Counted from the first letter of the stretch, positions 53,021 through 61,773 are shown. The stretch is DNA of 64,000 bases from Candidatus Melainabacteria bacterium (GCA_005110385.1 DUDT01000012.1:178793-242792); one strand, 5' to 3'. A program made the numbers and translations. Notes: generated by a model not told the origin, from the sequence alone.

Positions 53021-54529
53021 TTAAAAAAAGCTTCGCTTTTTATTTACTAAGCCACCGTAGATGACAGTAATATTTTTTTCCTTAGCCATTTCTTTAAAAT
53101 CATTAATAGCATCCTCTATGTCATTGTCTATGAAAATGGTTCTGCTCGCATTGATTTCTAGTGTGCTTTCACTCGGAAAATTATTTAAAAAACGGACTAT
53201 CTTATATTTATGTAAAAAATGAATACTCTCTCCTAAAATCATGATCTTCTTATGACCATGATCTTCGACTATAAAAGATGATGATGCATAGCTTTTCGCT
53301 ACGATGAAAAAGGCGGAAACCGTAAGTCCGATAGCTACTCCTATGAGTAAATCTGAAAGTAAAATACTAATTACGGTAATGATGCTAGGGATAAACTGAT
53401 CCCAGCCTTGCTTATACTGTTTTAAGAATTTTCTGGGGCTTACTAATTTATAGCCAGTGTGAATTAATACAGCTGCTAAGCCTGTTAGGGGAATGTAATT
53501 CAGAAATCCTGCAAAAAACATTACGCCTAATAAAATTAAAAATCCATGTAAGATAGTAGAAGTTTTAGTGCGGCCACCAGCCGAGACATTTACAGAACTT
53601 CTCACTATAACTGAAGTTATCGGTAGTCCTCCAACACAGCCAGATACTATATTCCCTATGCCTTGAGCTAAAAGCTCTTTGCTAGAGGATGTGTGGCGTT
53701 TAAGCGGATCTATTTTATCTACAGCTTCTATGGATAAAAGGGTTTCAATCGAGGCTACTATAGCTAATGTTAAGGCTACTAGATAAATTTTAGAGTTATT
53801 TACCATAGCCCAATCTGGCATTCTTATGTTTTCGCTAAGACTAGATAAGCTGTTTATAATCGGTATATCTACGAAATGATCTGTAGTAAAGCTGTTTAAT
53901 CCCCAGTGATTATAAAGATAGGCAGCTAAAGTACTGAACAAAACTACTATAACTGAGCCGGGTAGTATTTTTAGTTTAGCTGGCGCATATTTAGGCCATA
54001 AAAAGATTATGGAAAGTGAGAGGAGCCCTATGATGGATATGCCGAAATTAATGTGTAAAAAAGAGTGAAATACCGTAGTTAAGGTATTATCCTCTACCCC
54101 CATTACTTCTATGTCATAGCCGACTAAGTGTGGTATCTGTTTAAAAATAAGTAATAGTCCGATAGCAGCAAGCATGCCATGTATTACACAATGAGGAATA
54201 TATTTAGAGATAATCCCTGCTCTTAACCAGCCTAAAATTAACTGAAACACTCCAGCGAAGCTAACAGCGAGCAGAAAAGCTTCATGGGAACCCAGCTCTT
54301 GAATACTATTCACCGCAATAGTCGCAAGCCCCGCAGCAGGACCACTCACGCTTAAAGGAGATTTACTTAAGGAACCTACGATTAAGCCGCCGATAATTCC
54401 TGAAATTAAGCCAGAGAGAAGAGGAACTCCAGAAGCATGTGCTATGCCGAGACAGAGGGGGATGCTGACAAAAAATACTGCCATGCCTGCTGGTAAGTCG
54501 TATTTGAGATTTTTAAAGACAGAGCTCAC
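53021..54529 (-). CDS. SulP family anion transporter
   Basis: The 502-residue membrane protein has about 11 hydrophobic segments. Landmarks are the N-terminal KYDLPAGMAVFFVSIPLCLG, SKSPLSVSGPAAGLATIAVN, and IETLLSIEAVDKIDPLKRHT, typical of the SulP/SLC26 core. The cytoplasmic end (about residues 420-490) is a short, diverged STAS-like domain. Substrates in the family include sulfate, bicarbonate and other anions, and the substrate here cannot be assigned. Its stop codon abuts a terminator hairpin. Confidence 0.9.
   Translation of the reverse strand: MSSVFKNLKYDLPAGMAVFFVSIPLCLGIAHASGVPLLSGLISGIIGGLIVGSLSKSPLSVSGPAAGLATIAVNSIQELGSHEAFLLAVSFAGVFQLILGWLRAGIISKYIPHCVIHGMLAAIGLLLIFKQIPHLVGYDIEVMGVEDNTLTTVFHSFLHINFGISIIGLLSLSIIFLWPKYAPAKLKILPGSVIVVLFSTLAAYLYNHWGLNSFTTDHFVDIPIINSLSSLSENIRMPDWAMVNNSKIYLVALTLAIVASIETLLSIEAVDKIDPLKRHTSSSKELLAQGIGNIVSGCVGGLPITSVIVRSSVNVSAGGRTKTSTILHGFLILLGVMFFAGFLNYIPLTGLAAVLIHTGYKLVSPRKFLKQYKQGWDQFIPSIITVISILLSDLLIGVAIGLTVSAFFIVAKSYASSSFIVEDHGHKKIMILGESIHFLHKYKIVRFLNNFPSESTLEINASRTIFIDNDIEDAINDFKEMAKEKNITVIYGGLVNKKRSFF
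53025..53041 (-). terminator. Intrinsic terminator overlapping the end of the SulP gene
   Basis: On the reverse strand AAAAAGC-GAA-GCTTTTT is followed by TT and the stop codon region, so the hairpin and its T-tract lie within the last codons (KKRSFF). It would end the SulP transcript before dxr. Confidence 0.6.
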
Positions 54530-54592
54530 TAAGTTTATTATAGATAGTCTTGAAAATTATGGTTGAGCTTATTTTGGCGAGGAGTCACATTT

Positions 54593-55804
54593 TTAGAAAA
54601 ATTCTTCAAAGAAGAGTTTCCAAGGATAATAGTGAATATCATTTGCAATTCGCATTTTTTCCGCTCTTGATAGGCAGATTAATTTCGCTTTAGGTTCTAA
54701 TTCCTGAAAGGAAAATAAGCCTCTTAATTCAGCTTGATTAGGATTCTCGCTAGATTTAATTTCTACTGCAAGTATATTTTTTTTCTCTGTTTCTATGATT
54801 AGATCTACCTCTGCACCATTTGAGTTTCTATAAAAGGAGAAGTCCATGTTTTTTTTATGATATTTATTTAGTCTAATAATTTCATTAATAATAAAATGCT
54901 CGAAAGCTATTCCATAAGCTGAAGTCTTAGGTTCGACTGGATCATTTAAATCTTTAGTTAGAGCGTTTTTAATTCCATTGTCGAATAAATAGAATTTAGG
55001 GTGTTTACCTAATCGTTTACGCTCTGATTTATTGTAAGGCAGCAAGATATAGCCTATTAAAGTGTCTTCGAGTATTTGAAAATATTCTTTAATGCTTTGG
55101 CTGCTCGTAGCCGTTTCTCTAGCGATGTTTGAGTAATTAATTACATTAGAACTTTCACTAGCAGCTAATTTTAAAAAACGTGTGAAAGAGCCGATGTTTC
55201 TTACTAATGCCTCGGCTTTAATTTCTTCAGTTAGATAGGTTTCTACATACGACTCTAGGATCTCTTTTGCTGAATCATCTTCGCTTAAATATACTGGTGG
55301 CAGAGTACCAAAGCGCAAGGCTCTATTTAAATTAAAGTCTTTTTTTAATTCCCGATGCGTAAAAGGATATAGGTGACGTGTCCAAGCTCTCCCTCCTAAA
55401 AGGTTTGCCTGCCCGCGTTTGAGCTTCCTTGCACTAGAGCCGCTGAGAATGAAAAATTGTAGGATTTTATCTTCTTCAATTAAGTAATGAATCTCGTTTA
55501 ATAGAGCAGGTAGTCTCTGTATCTCATCTATAACTATGTGTGTGATTGATTTCTTTAAAGCTAAAACTTCCTCACGAAATAAATCTAGATTAGCTAATAA
55601 GCGAGTGTATTCTTTATCTTTTAAAAGGTTATAAAAGATAGTTTTTTTTTCAGAAAAACTGTCTCTGATGAGAGTGCTTTTGCCCACTTGCCTTGGACCG
55701 AATAAGAAAAAATGTGCTTTTGGGGGTAATTTTAAAGATCGATGTACAGTTCGATTTTCTGTTTTTTTGTCGACTTCTTTTTGTGTACGTTTTGTACTAA
55801 GCAT
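54593..55804 (-). CDS. AAA ATPase with DUF4143 domain
   Basis: The 403-residue protein has Walker A FLFGPRQVGKSTLIRDSF and Walker B HIVIDEIQRLPALLNEIHYL, followed by FILSGSSARKLKRG. The C-terminal DUF4143 region contains FEHFIINEIIRLNKY and GAEVDLIIETEKKNILAVEI, a nuclease-fold-like segment. This AAA_14/DUF4143 family is widespread in mobile and accessory regions. Its function is not settled. It is divergent from a small nucleotidyltransferase gene, and the two share a perfect inverted repeat. Confidence 0.88.
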   Translation of the reverse strand: MLSTKRTQKEVDKKTENRTVHRSLKLPPKAHFFLFGPRQVGKSTLIRDSFSEKKTIFYNLLKDKEYTRLLANLDLFREEVLALKKSITHIVIDEIQRLPALLNEIHYLIEEDKILQFFILSGSSARKLKRGQANLLGGRAWTRHLYPFTHRELKKDFNLNRALRFGTLPPVYLSEDDSAKEILESYVETYLTEEIKAEALVRNIGSFTRFLKLAASESSNVINYSNIARETATSSQSIKEYFQILEDTLIGYILLPYNKSERKRLGKHPKFYLFDNGIKNALTKDLNDPVEPKTSAYGIAFEHFIINEIIRLNKYHKKNMDFSFYRNSNGAEVDLIIETEKKNILAVEIKSSENPNQAELRGLFSFQELEPKAKLICLSRAEKMRIANDIHYYPWKLFFEEFF

Positions 55805-55809
55805 GTTTG

Positions 55810-55859
55810 AATAATACCATGTAAAATTACAGCTTACTTGAAAATTACATGGTATTATT
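55810..55859. promoter_or_regulatory. Perfect 15-bp inverted repeat between divergent genes (likely operator)
   Basis: AATAATACCATGTAA (55810-55824) and TTACATGGTATTATT (55845-55859) are exact reverse complements, 20 bp apart. A smaller palindrome GTAA-AA-TTAC (55821-55830) overlaps the first arm. The repeat fills the gap between the start codons at 55804 and 55866, so it lies over both promoters. Confidence 0.75.
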
Positions 55860-55865
55860 GAATAG

Positions 55866-56174
55866 ATGCTAAAAGACTTTACTCAAGCAATAAAAGATAA
55901 ATTAGAGTCTGAGCCGAGGCTTCATGCGGTTTTAATTTATGGCTCGCAGGCTAATTCTATTGCTAGTACCAGCAGTGACATTGATATTGCCTATTTAGAT
56001 AAGGCAATTAAAGATGTTATTACCATAGAATTTGGAGTTGAAGATTTACCTATAGTAACTAATATGGATTTTGGACACACTGATCCACAGTTCGTTCTAC
56101 CTTTAGGCATCCTTACTGAGATGGATATAACAAAAAAAACTTTTAAACTTATAGAGCCATGTTTTAACGATTGA
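55866..56174 (+). CDS. MNT-type nucleotidyltransferase domain protein, 102 residues
   Basis: The motif HAVLIYGSQANSIASTSSD followed by IDIAYLD is the Gly-Ser...Asp-x-Asp core of minimal nucleotidyltransferases. The product is just this domain plus a short tail. Such proteins often act as antitoxins that modify a HEPN toxin, but no HEPN gene is next to it on this strand. It is divergent from the DUF4143 ATPase, with a shared operator. Confidence 0.8.
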   Translation: MLKDFTQAIKDKLESEPRLHAVLIYGSQANSIASTSSDIDIAYLDKAIKDVITIEFGVEDLPIVTNMDFGHTDPQFVLPLGILTEMDITKKTFKLIEPCFND

Positions 56175-56214
56175 CTTTGTGATGGCTATATTTCTAGCAT
56201 AATGGCACTGTTGC

Positions 56215-56514
56215 CTAGATAGCCCTAGCCCAAGTGTCAATATGCTCTTTCAAGTCACTATTTGAAATGCTCTCATAGTGCGTGATATCAAAAAAATATG
56301 GAATAGAGCTTTCTTCTTCTAATTTATCTTTTAAATGCAGGCAGATTTTGCGGTCTATATTTTCTCCATAGATTACAAGATCTATATCAGAATTGGCTTT
56401 GGAAGTGCCAAGAGCTCTTGATCCATATATTTTAGCTAGTTTTATCTCGGGGTAATTTTTTAAGATAGACTTGATTTCTTGAATATATTTTTCATCTAAG
56501 CCAAATTTCAGCAT
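56215..56514 (-). CDS. MNT-type nucleotidyltransferase of an MNT/HEPN pair
   Basis: The 99-residue protein has AKIYGSRALGTSKANSDIDL, the nucleotidyltransferase active-site motif, and VIYGENIDRK. It is the second gene of a pair, starting on the base where the upstream HEPN-type gene ends. In related pairs the nucleotidyltransferase can inactivate its partner by adding nucleotides to it. This arrangement is also called HI0073/HI0074. Confidence 0.88.
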   Translation of the reverse strand: MLKFGLDEKYIQEIKSILKNYPEIKLAKIYGSRALGTSKANSDIDLVIYGENIDRKICLHLKDKLEEESSIPYFFDITHYESISNSDLKEHIDTWARAI

Positions 56515-56918
56515 TAAATAATTTCCTCAAATTTTAGAAAGTTTGAGCGAAACTGCTTTAGAAGCTCTAAATACTCTTCTTTAATCGCAGTGATAACTCT
56601 GTCTGCGACGCCTTCATCATATATATGAGTGGTTTCATTGCGGCTCAGCAGCGCTTCTAACCATAGATCAACATTATTTATTAGTAAATCTTGAGAGGCT
56701 TGTTTAATGACATCTCTAGGGCTATTAATGATTTGACCTTGATAGTTTAGGTAGTCTTTAAGAGTCTTCCATGCAAGCTCAAAGCACATCTCAAAAGACT
56801 TTATTAAACCTAGTTCCTCTGCCTCAGAGGGTGAATCAATTGAACTGATCTCCTGCAAAAGAGCAAATGATTTTTTGAAATTAGAAAATCTTTGTTGCCA
56901 GCGGGCTTGAGGGTGCAT
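56514..56918 (-). CDS. HEPN-like nucleotidyltransferase-associated protein (HI0074 family)
   Basis: The 134-residue helical protein has RWQQRFSNFKKSFALLQEIS, FEMCFELAWKTLKDYLNYQG and SPRDVIKQASQ, which match the HI0074 substrate-binding family. SRNETTHIYDE carries the R-N-x-x-x-H pattern of HEPN ribonucleases. With the following nucleotidyltransferase it forms a likely toxin-antitoxin module. The gene order here is HEPN first. Confidence 0.88.
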   Translation of the reverse strand: MHPQARWQQRFSNFKKSFALLQEISSIDSPSEAEELGLIKSFEMCFELAWKTLKDYLNYQGQIINSPRDVIKQASQDLLINNVDLWLEALLSRNETTHIYDEGVADRVITAIKEEYLELLKQFRSNFLKFEEII

Positions 56919-57024
56919 AGAAATATTATATAGTGAAACAGGACTCTTCTAAATACTTACCTATGACTACAGTATTTCTCCTCGATTTTTAATTCAAGTG
57001 CAAAGATTTCCGATACTCAAATTT

Positions 57025-57246
57025 ATGTCTTTTATTGTAGAAGCTGTAAAACATCGCATGGAACTTTTAAAGCTTATTGGTATTGGGCTTTGTACGCCAT
57101 GTGCGACTATTGTGCTTTTAATGTTTACTGATGAGGCATGTATCAGCAAACATTTTTCGCTTAAATTCTTTCTGGTACTTATCCTTATGACAGTATTTGG
57201 AGTTGCCTGTATAATGAGAAGCCCGAAAGCTAGGATAAACCTTTAA
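57025..57246 (+). CDS. Small membrane protein, two predicted segments
   Basis: About 73 residues from ATG 57025 (an in-frame GTG lies at 56998). The product has two hydrophobic segments (LLKLIGIGLCTPCATIVLLM and FFLVLILMTVFGVACIM) with basic residues before the first and after the second. No family recognised. It overlaps the end of the convergent TetR gene by 4 bp. The two-segment pattern with positive ends supports coding, but no ribosome site is seen. Confidence 0.45.
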   Translation: MSFIVEAVKHRMELLKLIGIGLCTPCATIVLLMFTDEACISKHFSLKFFLVLILMTVFGVACIMRSPKARINL

Positions 57247-57803
57247 ACCCAATTAAGCAGCTCCTTAATAACTGATTTTAGATATTTCGGATCTTTCTTA
57301 GTTCTAGAAATAATTAAGGCGCCTTGAATAGTAGAAAAAAAGATAGCAGCTAAGCCTGATGCTGAGCCGCTAAATTCAAGCTCACCATTTTCTTGAGCTT
57401 CTTGAAACAGTTTTCTAAGCCAAGTTTCATGAATTTGAAAAAATATATTAATCTCTCTAACAAGGTTTGCAGGGAAGCCCTGGATCTCACTAGCTAATAT
57501 GCCGCAAAGACAAAGCTTGTCACCTGATTTGGATAGTTCTAAATACATATCAAGATACTTCGTAAGTTTTTTTCTGGTTTTAACTGAATCATTTTGATTA
57601 AGATTATTCAAAAAATCTTTAAGCTCATTACTATAATGCTTGGTCACAGCCAATAAAAGATCATTTTTATGAGGGAAATGATAATGAATACTGGCTTTTT
57701 TGATTTTAAGCTGATCTGCTAAATCTTGATAACTAAAATCATTAGCACCTCTTTCCTGAACCAAATCTCTCGTTAGCACAATGATTTTTTCCCGAGTAAG
57801 CAT
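57243..57803 (-). CDS. TetR family transcriptional regulator
   Basis: The 186-residue protein has the TetR helix-turn-helix: GANDFSYQDLADQLKIKKAS followed by IHYHFPHKNDLLLAV. The helical ligand domain includes a short Cys pair (KLCLCGILASEIQ) that could sense thiol or sulfane chemistry; this is an inference. It is divergent from a persulfide dioxygenase-rhodanese-exporter operon, which it probably represses through the inverted repeat at 57839-57856. Confidence 0.9.
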   Translation of the reverse strand: MLTREKIIVLTRDLVQERGANDFSYQDLADQLKIKKASIHYHFPHKNDLLLAVTKHYSNELKDFLNNLNQNDSVKTRKKLTKYLDMYLELSKSGDKLCLCGILASEIQGFPANLVREINIFFQIHETWLRKLFQEAQENGELEFSGSASGLAAIFFSTIQGALIISRTKKDPKYLKSVIKELLNWV

Positions 57804-57838
57804 ATCTTTAATTATATTCTATTTTTTCATGTCATAAC

Positions 57839-57856
57839 CTACCTACTGGATGGTAG
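57839..57856. promoter_or_regulatory. Likely TetR operator of the persulfide operon
   Basis: CTACC (57839-57843) and GGTAG (57852-57856) form an inverted repeat with an 8-bp spacer. It lies between the divergent tetR and dioxygenase genes and overlaps a possible -10 element TAGAAT (57854-57859). Confidence 0.55.
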
Positions 57857-57887
57857 AATATATTTAAGGGTGATAAAGGAGTTAATT

Positions 57888-58589
57888 ATGATATTTAGGC
57901 AGCTTTTTGATACAGAAACTTCTACTTATACTTATTTGTTGGCTGACAATAAATCCAAAGAAGCAATAATCATTGACAGTGTAAAGGAAAATGTTGAGCG
58001 TGATTTGCAATTGATTCAAGAATTAGGGCTTAAATTAATCTACACAATCGAAACTCATATACATGCAGATCATATTACTGGAGCTGGGGATTTGAGTTTG
58101 AGAACAGGAGCGAAGAGAGTAGTTCCTAAAAACAGTCAAGTTGAATGTGCGGATGTTGTATTGGCTGACGGTGATGAGTTGAAGTTTGGTGATTATAATA
58201 TTAAAGCAATTCATACGCCAGGACATACAGATACTTGCACTTCGTACTTGGTTGATAATATGGTTTTCACTGGAGACGCACTCTTTATAAGGGGTAACGG
58301 TAGAACAGATTTTCAAAACGGTTCAGCTGAAGCACTTTATGAAAGTATCACAAAAAAACTTTTTACTCTTCCTGATGATACATTTGTTTACCCTGGTCAT
58401 GATTATAAAGGTATGAATTTGTCGACAATCAAAGAAGAGAAACAATTCAACCCTAGAATTAAAATAGGCACTACTAAAGATGAGTTCATTAATACGATGA
58501 ATACTTTGAAGTTGGTAAATCCAAAAAAAATTCAGGAAGCCGTACCTGCAAATTTAAAATGTGGAAAGGAGACAAATCATGCAGTTTGA
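57888..58589 (+). CDS. MBL-fold persulfide dioxygenase (ETHE1-like)
   Basis: The 233-residue metallo-beta-lactamase protein has TIETHIHADHITGAGDLSLR (metal ligands His, His, Asp, His), HTPGHTDTCTSYLV, FTGDALFIRGNGRTDFQNG and VYPGHDYKG. The Arg-Thr-Asp segment is typical of ETHE1-type persulfide dioxygenases, which oxidise glutathione persulfide to sulfite. The start is ATG 57888, with AAAGGAG 5 nt upstream; an in-frame GTG precedes it. It is the first gene of a three-gene operon with overlapping ends. Confidence 0.9.
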   Translation: MIFRQLFDTETSTYTYLLADNKSKEAIIIDSVKENVERDLQLIQELGLKLIYTIETHIHADHITGAGDLSLRTGAKRVVPKNSQVECADVVLADGDELKFGDYNIKAIHTPGHTDTCTSYLVDNMVFTGDALFIRGNGRTDFQNGSAEALYESITKKLFTLPDDTFVYPGHDYKGMNLSTIKEEKQFNPRIKIGTTKDEFINTMNTLKLVNPKKIQEAVPANLKCGKETNHAV

Positions 58590-59109
58590 ACGTAAAACTT
58601 TAGGACATAAAGAATTCAAAGAAAAATTAGATAATAAGCAAGAAGAATGTATGCTCATAGACGTTAGATCAATGGATGAACATCATTCGGGAACCATTCC
58701 TGGAGCGACTTGTATACCCGTTGATAATCTTGAGCAAAACCTTGCTCAACTTCCAAAAGATAAACAGTTACTTTTATTCTGCCGTTCAGGTAAAAGATCA
58801 TCTGAAGCCTGTGATATTTTGCATAAACATGGCTATGATAAGATATCTGATCTTGAAGGAGGCGTAAGCGCTTGGTTTGAGCAAGGATTGCCAACAATAA
58901 AGAGGAGAAATGCTATTCCAATTCAAAGACAAGTAATGATAGCAGCTGGTTTGTTGATTAGTTCTGGAATGTTTCTCGGGCATTTTATAAATTACGGATT
59001 TTATTTGATCCCAACTTTTATAGGTTTCGGTCTCTTATTTGCTGGTGTAAGTGGTTTCTGTGGAATGGCAATCTTGCTAGAAAAGATGCCTTGGAATAAG
59101 GTATGCTAG
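58579..59109 (+). CDS. Rhodanese with C-terminal membrane helices (YgaP-like)
   Basis: About 176 residues. The rhodanese domain has MLIDVRSMDEHHSGTIPGA, the active-site loop LLFCRSGKRSSEACDIL with catalytic Cys, and GGVSAWFEQGLPT. Two membrane helices follow (IAAGLLISSGMFLGHFI, FIGFGLLFAGVSGFCGMAIL) of the DUF2892/YgaP type. It transfers sulfane sulfur to acceptors. The start overlaps the dioxygenase gene by 11 bp, with its own AAAGGAG site. Confidence 0.9.
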   Translation: MQFERKTLGHKEFKEKLDNKQEECMLIDVRSMDEHHSGTIPGATCIPVDNLEQNLAQLPKDKQLLLFCRSGKRSSEACDILHKHGYDKISDLEGGVSAWFEQGLPTIKRRNAIPIQRQVMIAAGLLISSGMFLGHFINYGFYLIPTFIGFGLLFAGVSGFCGMAILLEKMPWNKVC

Positions 59110-59861
59110 CAGTTCCACAACTCCTAATTCCAGTAATAATAGGTTTAGTACTTGGCTTAATAGGTGGTGGTGGCTCAGTTTTAACCGTACCATACTTGAT
59201 CTATATAGTAGGCCAAGACACTAAAGAAGCATTTGCAACAAGTCTTTTTGCAGTAGGAGTTGCGGCTTTAGTTGGAGCTTTATACCATGCTTCCAAATCA
59301 AACCTAGTTTTATTGAAGTCTGTCTTTTTTGGCTTTTCTGGCATGCTCGCCTCCTATCTTTCTGCAAGATTTTTAGTTCCTTTTTTAAGTGATGAATTGC
59401 AAATTAAAATCTTTGCAATATTGGTTTTATTGATAGCCATTCTCATGCTTTTTAAAAAACAAAACAGTATGAATAATGTAGTTGATAGTTATTCCAATAA
59501 TTTGGTCTTTAATTTTGTAGGAGTTTTCTTTTCAGGTATTTTTGTTGGAACTATTACTGGGATAGTTGGAGTCGGTGGAGGTTTCTTGATAGTACCAGCC
59601 TTACATTATTTTCTGAAAATGCCTATAAATAAAGCGATAGGCAGTTCTCTTTTGATTATTGCAATGCAAGCCTTTTCTGGGTTTCTGGCTTACCAAAAAG
59701 AAATTCCTTTAAATATCAGTTTTATATTTTATTTCTCAAGTTTAGTTACTTTAGGTTCCCTACTTGGATCATTTGCTTCAAGTAGAATCAAAACAACAAT
59801 TTTGCAAAAGATTTTTGCTGTCACACTTTTAATCATCGGATTGTTTATGCTGTTGAGTTAA
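59103..59861 (+). CDS. TauE/SafE family sulfite/organosulfonate exporter
   Basis: The 252-residue membrane protein is built of two repeats: LVLGLIGGGGSVLTVPYLIY and GTITGIVGVGGGFLIVPALH, each with the Gly-rich family motif, and about 8 hydrophobic segments. It overlaps the rhodanese gene by 7 bp. In this operon it probably exports sulfite formed by the dioxygenase. The gene is followed by a dispersed repeat. Confidence 0.9.
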   Translation: MLAVPQLLIPVIIGLVLGLIGGGGSVLTVPYLIYIVGQDTKEAFATSLFAVGVAALVGALYHASKSNLVLLKSVFFGFSGMLASYLSARFLVPFLSDELQIKIFAILVLLIAILMLFKKQNSMNNVVDSYSNNLVFNFVGVFFSGIFVGTITGIVGVGGGFLIVPALHYFLKMPINKAIGSSLLIIAMQAFSGFLAYQKEIPLNISFIFYFSSLVTLGSLLGSFASSRIKTTILQKIFAVTLLIIGLFMLLS

Positions 59862-59885
59862 GCAGCCCTGTGCCGATACCACGAA

Positions 59886-60006
59886 GAGACCGCTGCACAG
59901 CGCGCAGTTTCAAGGCTGAGGAGGACGAGTGACCGCAGTGTACTGGGAGTACATGAGGATCATGAGGACGACGAAAACGCAGAAAATGGAGTTGTGCAGC
60001 GGTCTC
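59886..60006. repeat. Dispersed intergenic repeat, complete copy
   Basis: Perfect outer arms GAGACCGCTGCAC (59886-59898) and GTGCAGCGGTCTC (59994-60006) enclose the core. The central hairpin is TGTACT-GGG-AGTACA (59939-59953). The core contains AAGGCTGAGGAGGACGAG on the left and GACGACGAAAACGCAG on the right. It sits between convergent genes and ends exactly before the stop codon of the ETF oxidoreductase gene. Confidence 0.92.
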
Positions 60007-61773
60007 CTATAATCCTTTGAAGTCAGGTCCCGCCCCAGCATAAGCTGGATTAACTCTTAAATTCTGCTCTGGACAGATAAGCTCACAAGTCCTGCACTGC
60101 ACGCAGTTTTCAAGAGACATGGCATGCACTTTTATATTACCGCTAGAAATATCTAATCTGTGAACTTCTGCTGTACAGTCTGATACACAAGGCACATCTA
60201 AACTTTTAGCTTCATAGGTTTTAATACAAGTAAGGCAAGTATCACTGTTAAATTCATCTATGTGGCTAGGATGCTCGTCGTAGCGGGTGTTAGCATAGAA
60301 AACCGCATCTTCACGGCTATAGACAGTCGTCTTCGCGAAATCATCACCACCATGGCATCTGTCCATCAAGACTTTGTTGAAATTAGGGTCTATGTGTTGG
60401 TAGCCTGGTTTATAAACTACCTCTTCTTTAATTTCTTTAGCATTATTTAGTAAGCTCGCTGATCTTAAAAAAGCTTTAGTCGCTTTAAAAGGATTCTGTA
60501 CACCGACTTTAAGGCCACCTAAAACAGGGGCTTTAGTCTGATCTATAGAACTTAGAACTTCTGGAAGGTAATCCCTGAGCAGTTCAGGGTTCTCGATAAA
60601 GGCTTTTCTGAAATATCTATTTTCTTTAAATTTATCCATGTAAGGAGAAGCCATTAAGCTGCTCTGGTACTTACTTAGTTTAGCTTCAGAAAAATCATTA
60701 GCTTTTAGTGCTTCGTAAGCGACTTTAGCAGCTATATAACCAGACTCTATCGCCTTATCCACTCCAGCTAAGGCTTTTACGTCAAGTAAGCCTAGTGCAT
60801 CACCTAAAATTAAAGCACCATCTACTTGGAATTTTTTAGGCAAACTCGCATAACCACCTTCAGGCAAGACTGCTGCACCATAATGCATTAATTCAGCCCC
60901 CTTAAGCATTTTCTGCAACCAAGGATGTTTTTTATATTCTTGTAGCTGTTTTTGCGGGTGAATATTAGGGTTTGAGCTGTCTAAAGATATGACTAAGCCT
61001 ATGGTTACACGTCTATTTTTAAGACCATAGATGAAACCGCCACCTAGAGTGCCATCTAGAGTCGGGTAGCCAAGCGTGTGCCATACTTTCCCTTCTATAT
61101 TTTCAGAATCTTCTGCTAGCTGCCAAGTCTCTTTAACACCTACAGACCAGATCTGAGGGTTAGTTTCTAGATCATATTTTTTGATTAAATCTTTAGATAA
61201 AAAGCCTTTATCCCCGAAACAAGTAAGTTTAGAGTAAACGATATCATCCTCGTCATTACCAGTACGATCCACTCTTAGACCAGCTACTTTATCACCTTCA
61301 TAAATAATTTCCATTGCAGGGAAGCCAGGGAAAAGATCTAACTTTACGTTAGAGACTTGAGCTGCTTTAGCTTTCAGATTTTCAGCCATCCAAGCTACTA
61401 CATTAGAGAGTGTGAGAATATAATACCCCTCTTTTACGAAATCCGCTGCTGCTGCACGAGTCAGTATCGAAGGAATGTCCCATTTCTCATGATAAGCCAT
61501 TAAAGAGACGTAACTTTTTTTACAGATAGCTTCTATAGGCATTCCATCTTTAATATGATCAGGGAAGGCTTTAGTGAAGATAGAAGGATGTACTACTGCA
61601 CCTGAAACTATGTGGCCGCCAAAGTCATGAGCTTTTTCTAAAATCGCTATGGAAAATTTAAACTCTGGATTCTTTTCAGCAAGTCCAAGTATCGTATGTG
61701 CAAGAGTCAGATTAGAAGGGCTGGCTCCGACAAGGACTAGGTCGTACTCTATTCTTGGCTTAGTATTACTCAT
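60007..61773 (-). CDS. Electron transfer flavoprotein:quinone oxidoreductase (FixC/FixX-like fusion)
   Basis: The 588-residue flavoprotein has an N-terminal FAD site YDLVLVGASPSNLTLAHTIL, GGHIVSGAVVHPSIF, and ALILGDALGLLDVKALAGVD. The C-terminus is a ferredoxin-like domain with VQCRTCELICPEQNLRVNP and an additional Cys-rich block (CLTCIKTYEAK, CVSDCT). It accepts electrons from ETF and passes them to the quinone pool. It is third in an etfB-etfA-oxidoreductase operon, an order like fixABCX with FixX fused. The stop codon TAG abuts a repeat. Confidence 0.92.
   Translation of the reverse strand: MSNTKPRIEYDLVLVGASPSNLTLAHTILGLAEKNPEFKFSIAILEKAHDFGGHIVSGAVVHPSIFTKAFPDHIKDGMPIEAICKKSYVSLMAYHEKWDIPSILTRAAAADFVKEGYYILTLSNVVAWMAENLKAKAAQVSNVKLDLFPGFPAMEIIYEGDKVAGLRVDRTGNDEDDIVYSKLTCFGDKGFLSKDLIKKYDLETNPQIWSVGVKETWQLAEDSENIEGKVWHTLGYPTLDGTLGGGFIYGLKNRRVTIGLVISLDSSNPNIHPQKQLQEYKKHPWLQKMLKGAELMHYGAAVLPEGGYASLPKKFQVDGALILGDALGLLDVKALAGVDKAIESGYIAAKVAYEALKANDFSEAKLSKYQSSLMASPYMDKFKENRYFRKAFIENPELLRDYLPEVLSSIDQTKAPVLGGLKVGVQNPFKATKAFLRSASLLNNAKEIKEEVVYKPGYQHIDPNFNKVLMDRCHGGDDFAKTTVYSREDAVFYANTRYDEHPSHIDEFNSDTCLTCIKTYEAKSLDVPCVSDCTAEVHRLDISSGNIKVHAMSLENCVQCRTCELICPEQNLRVNPAYAGAGPDFKGL

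Noticed and set aside
59886..60006. Insertion sequence or integron attC site
   Set aside because: No transposase or integrase is present, and the ends do not match the attC core sites.
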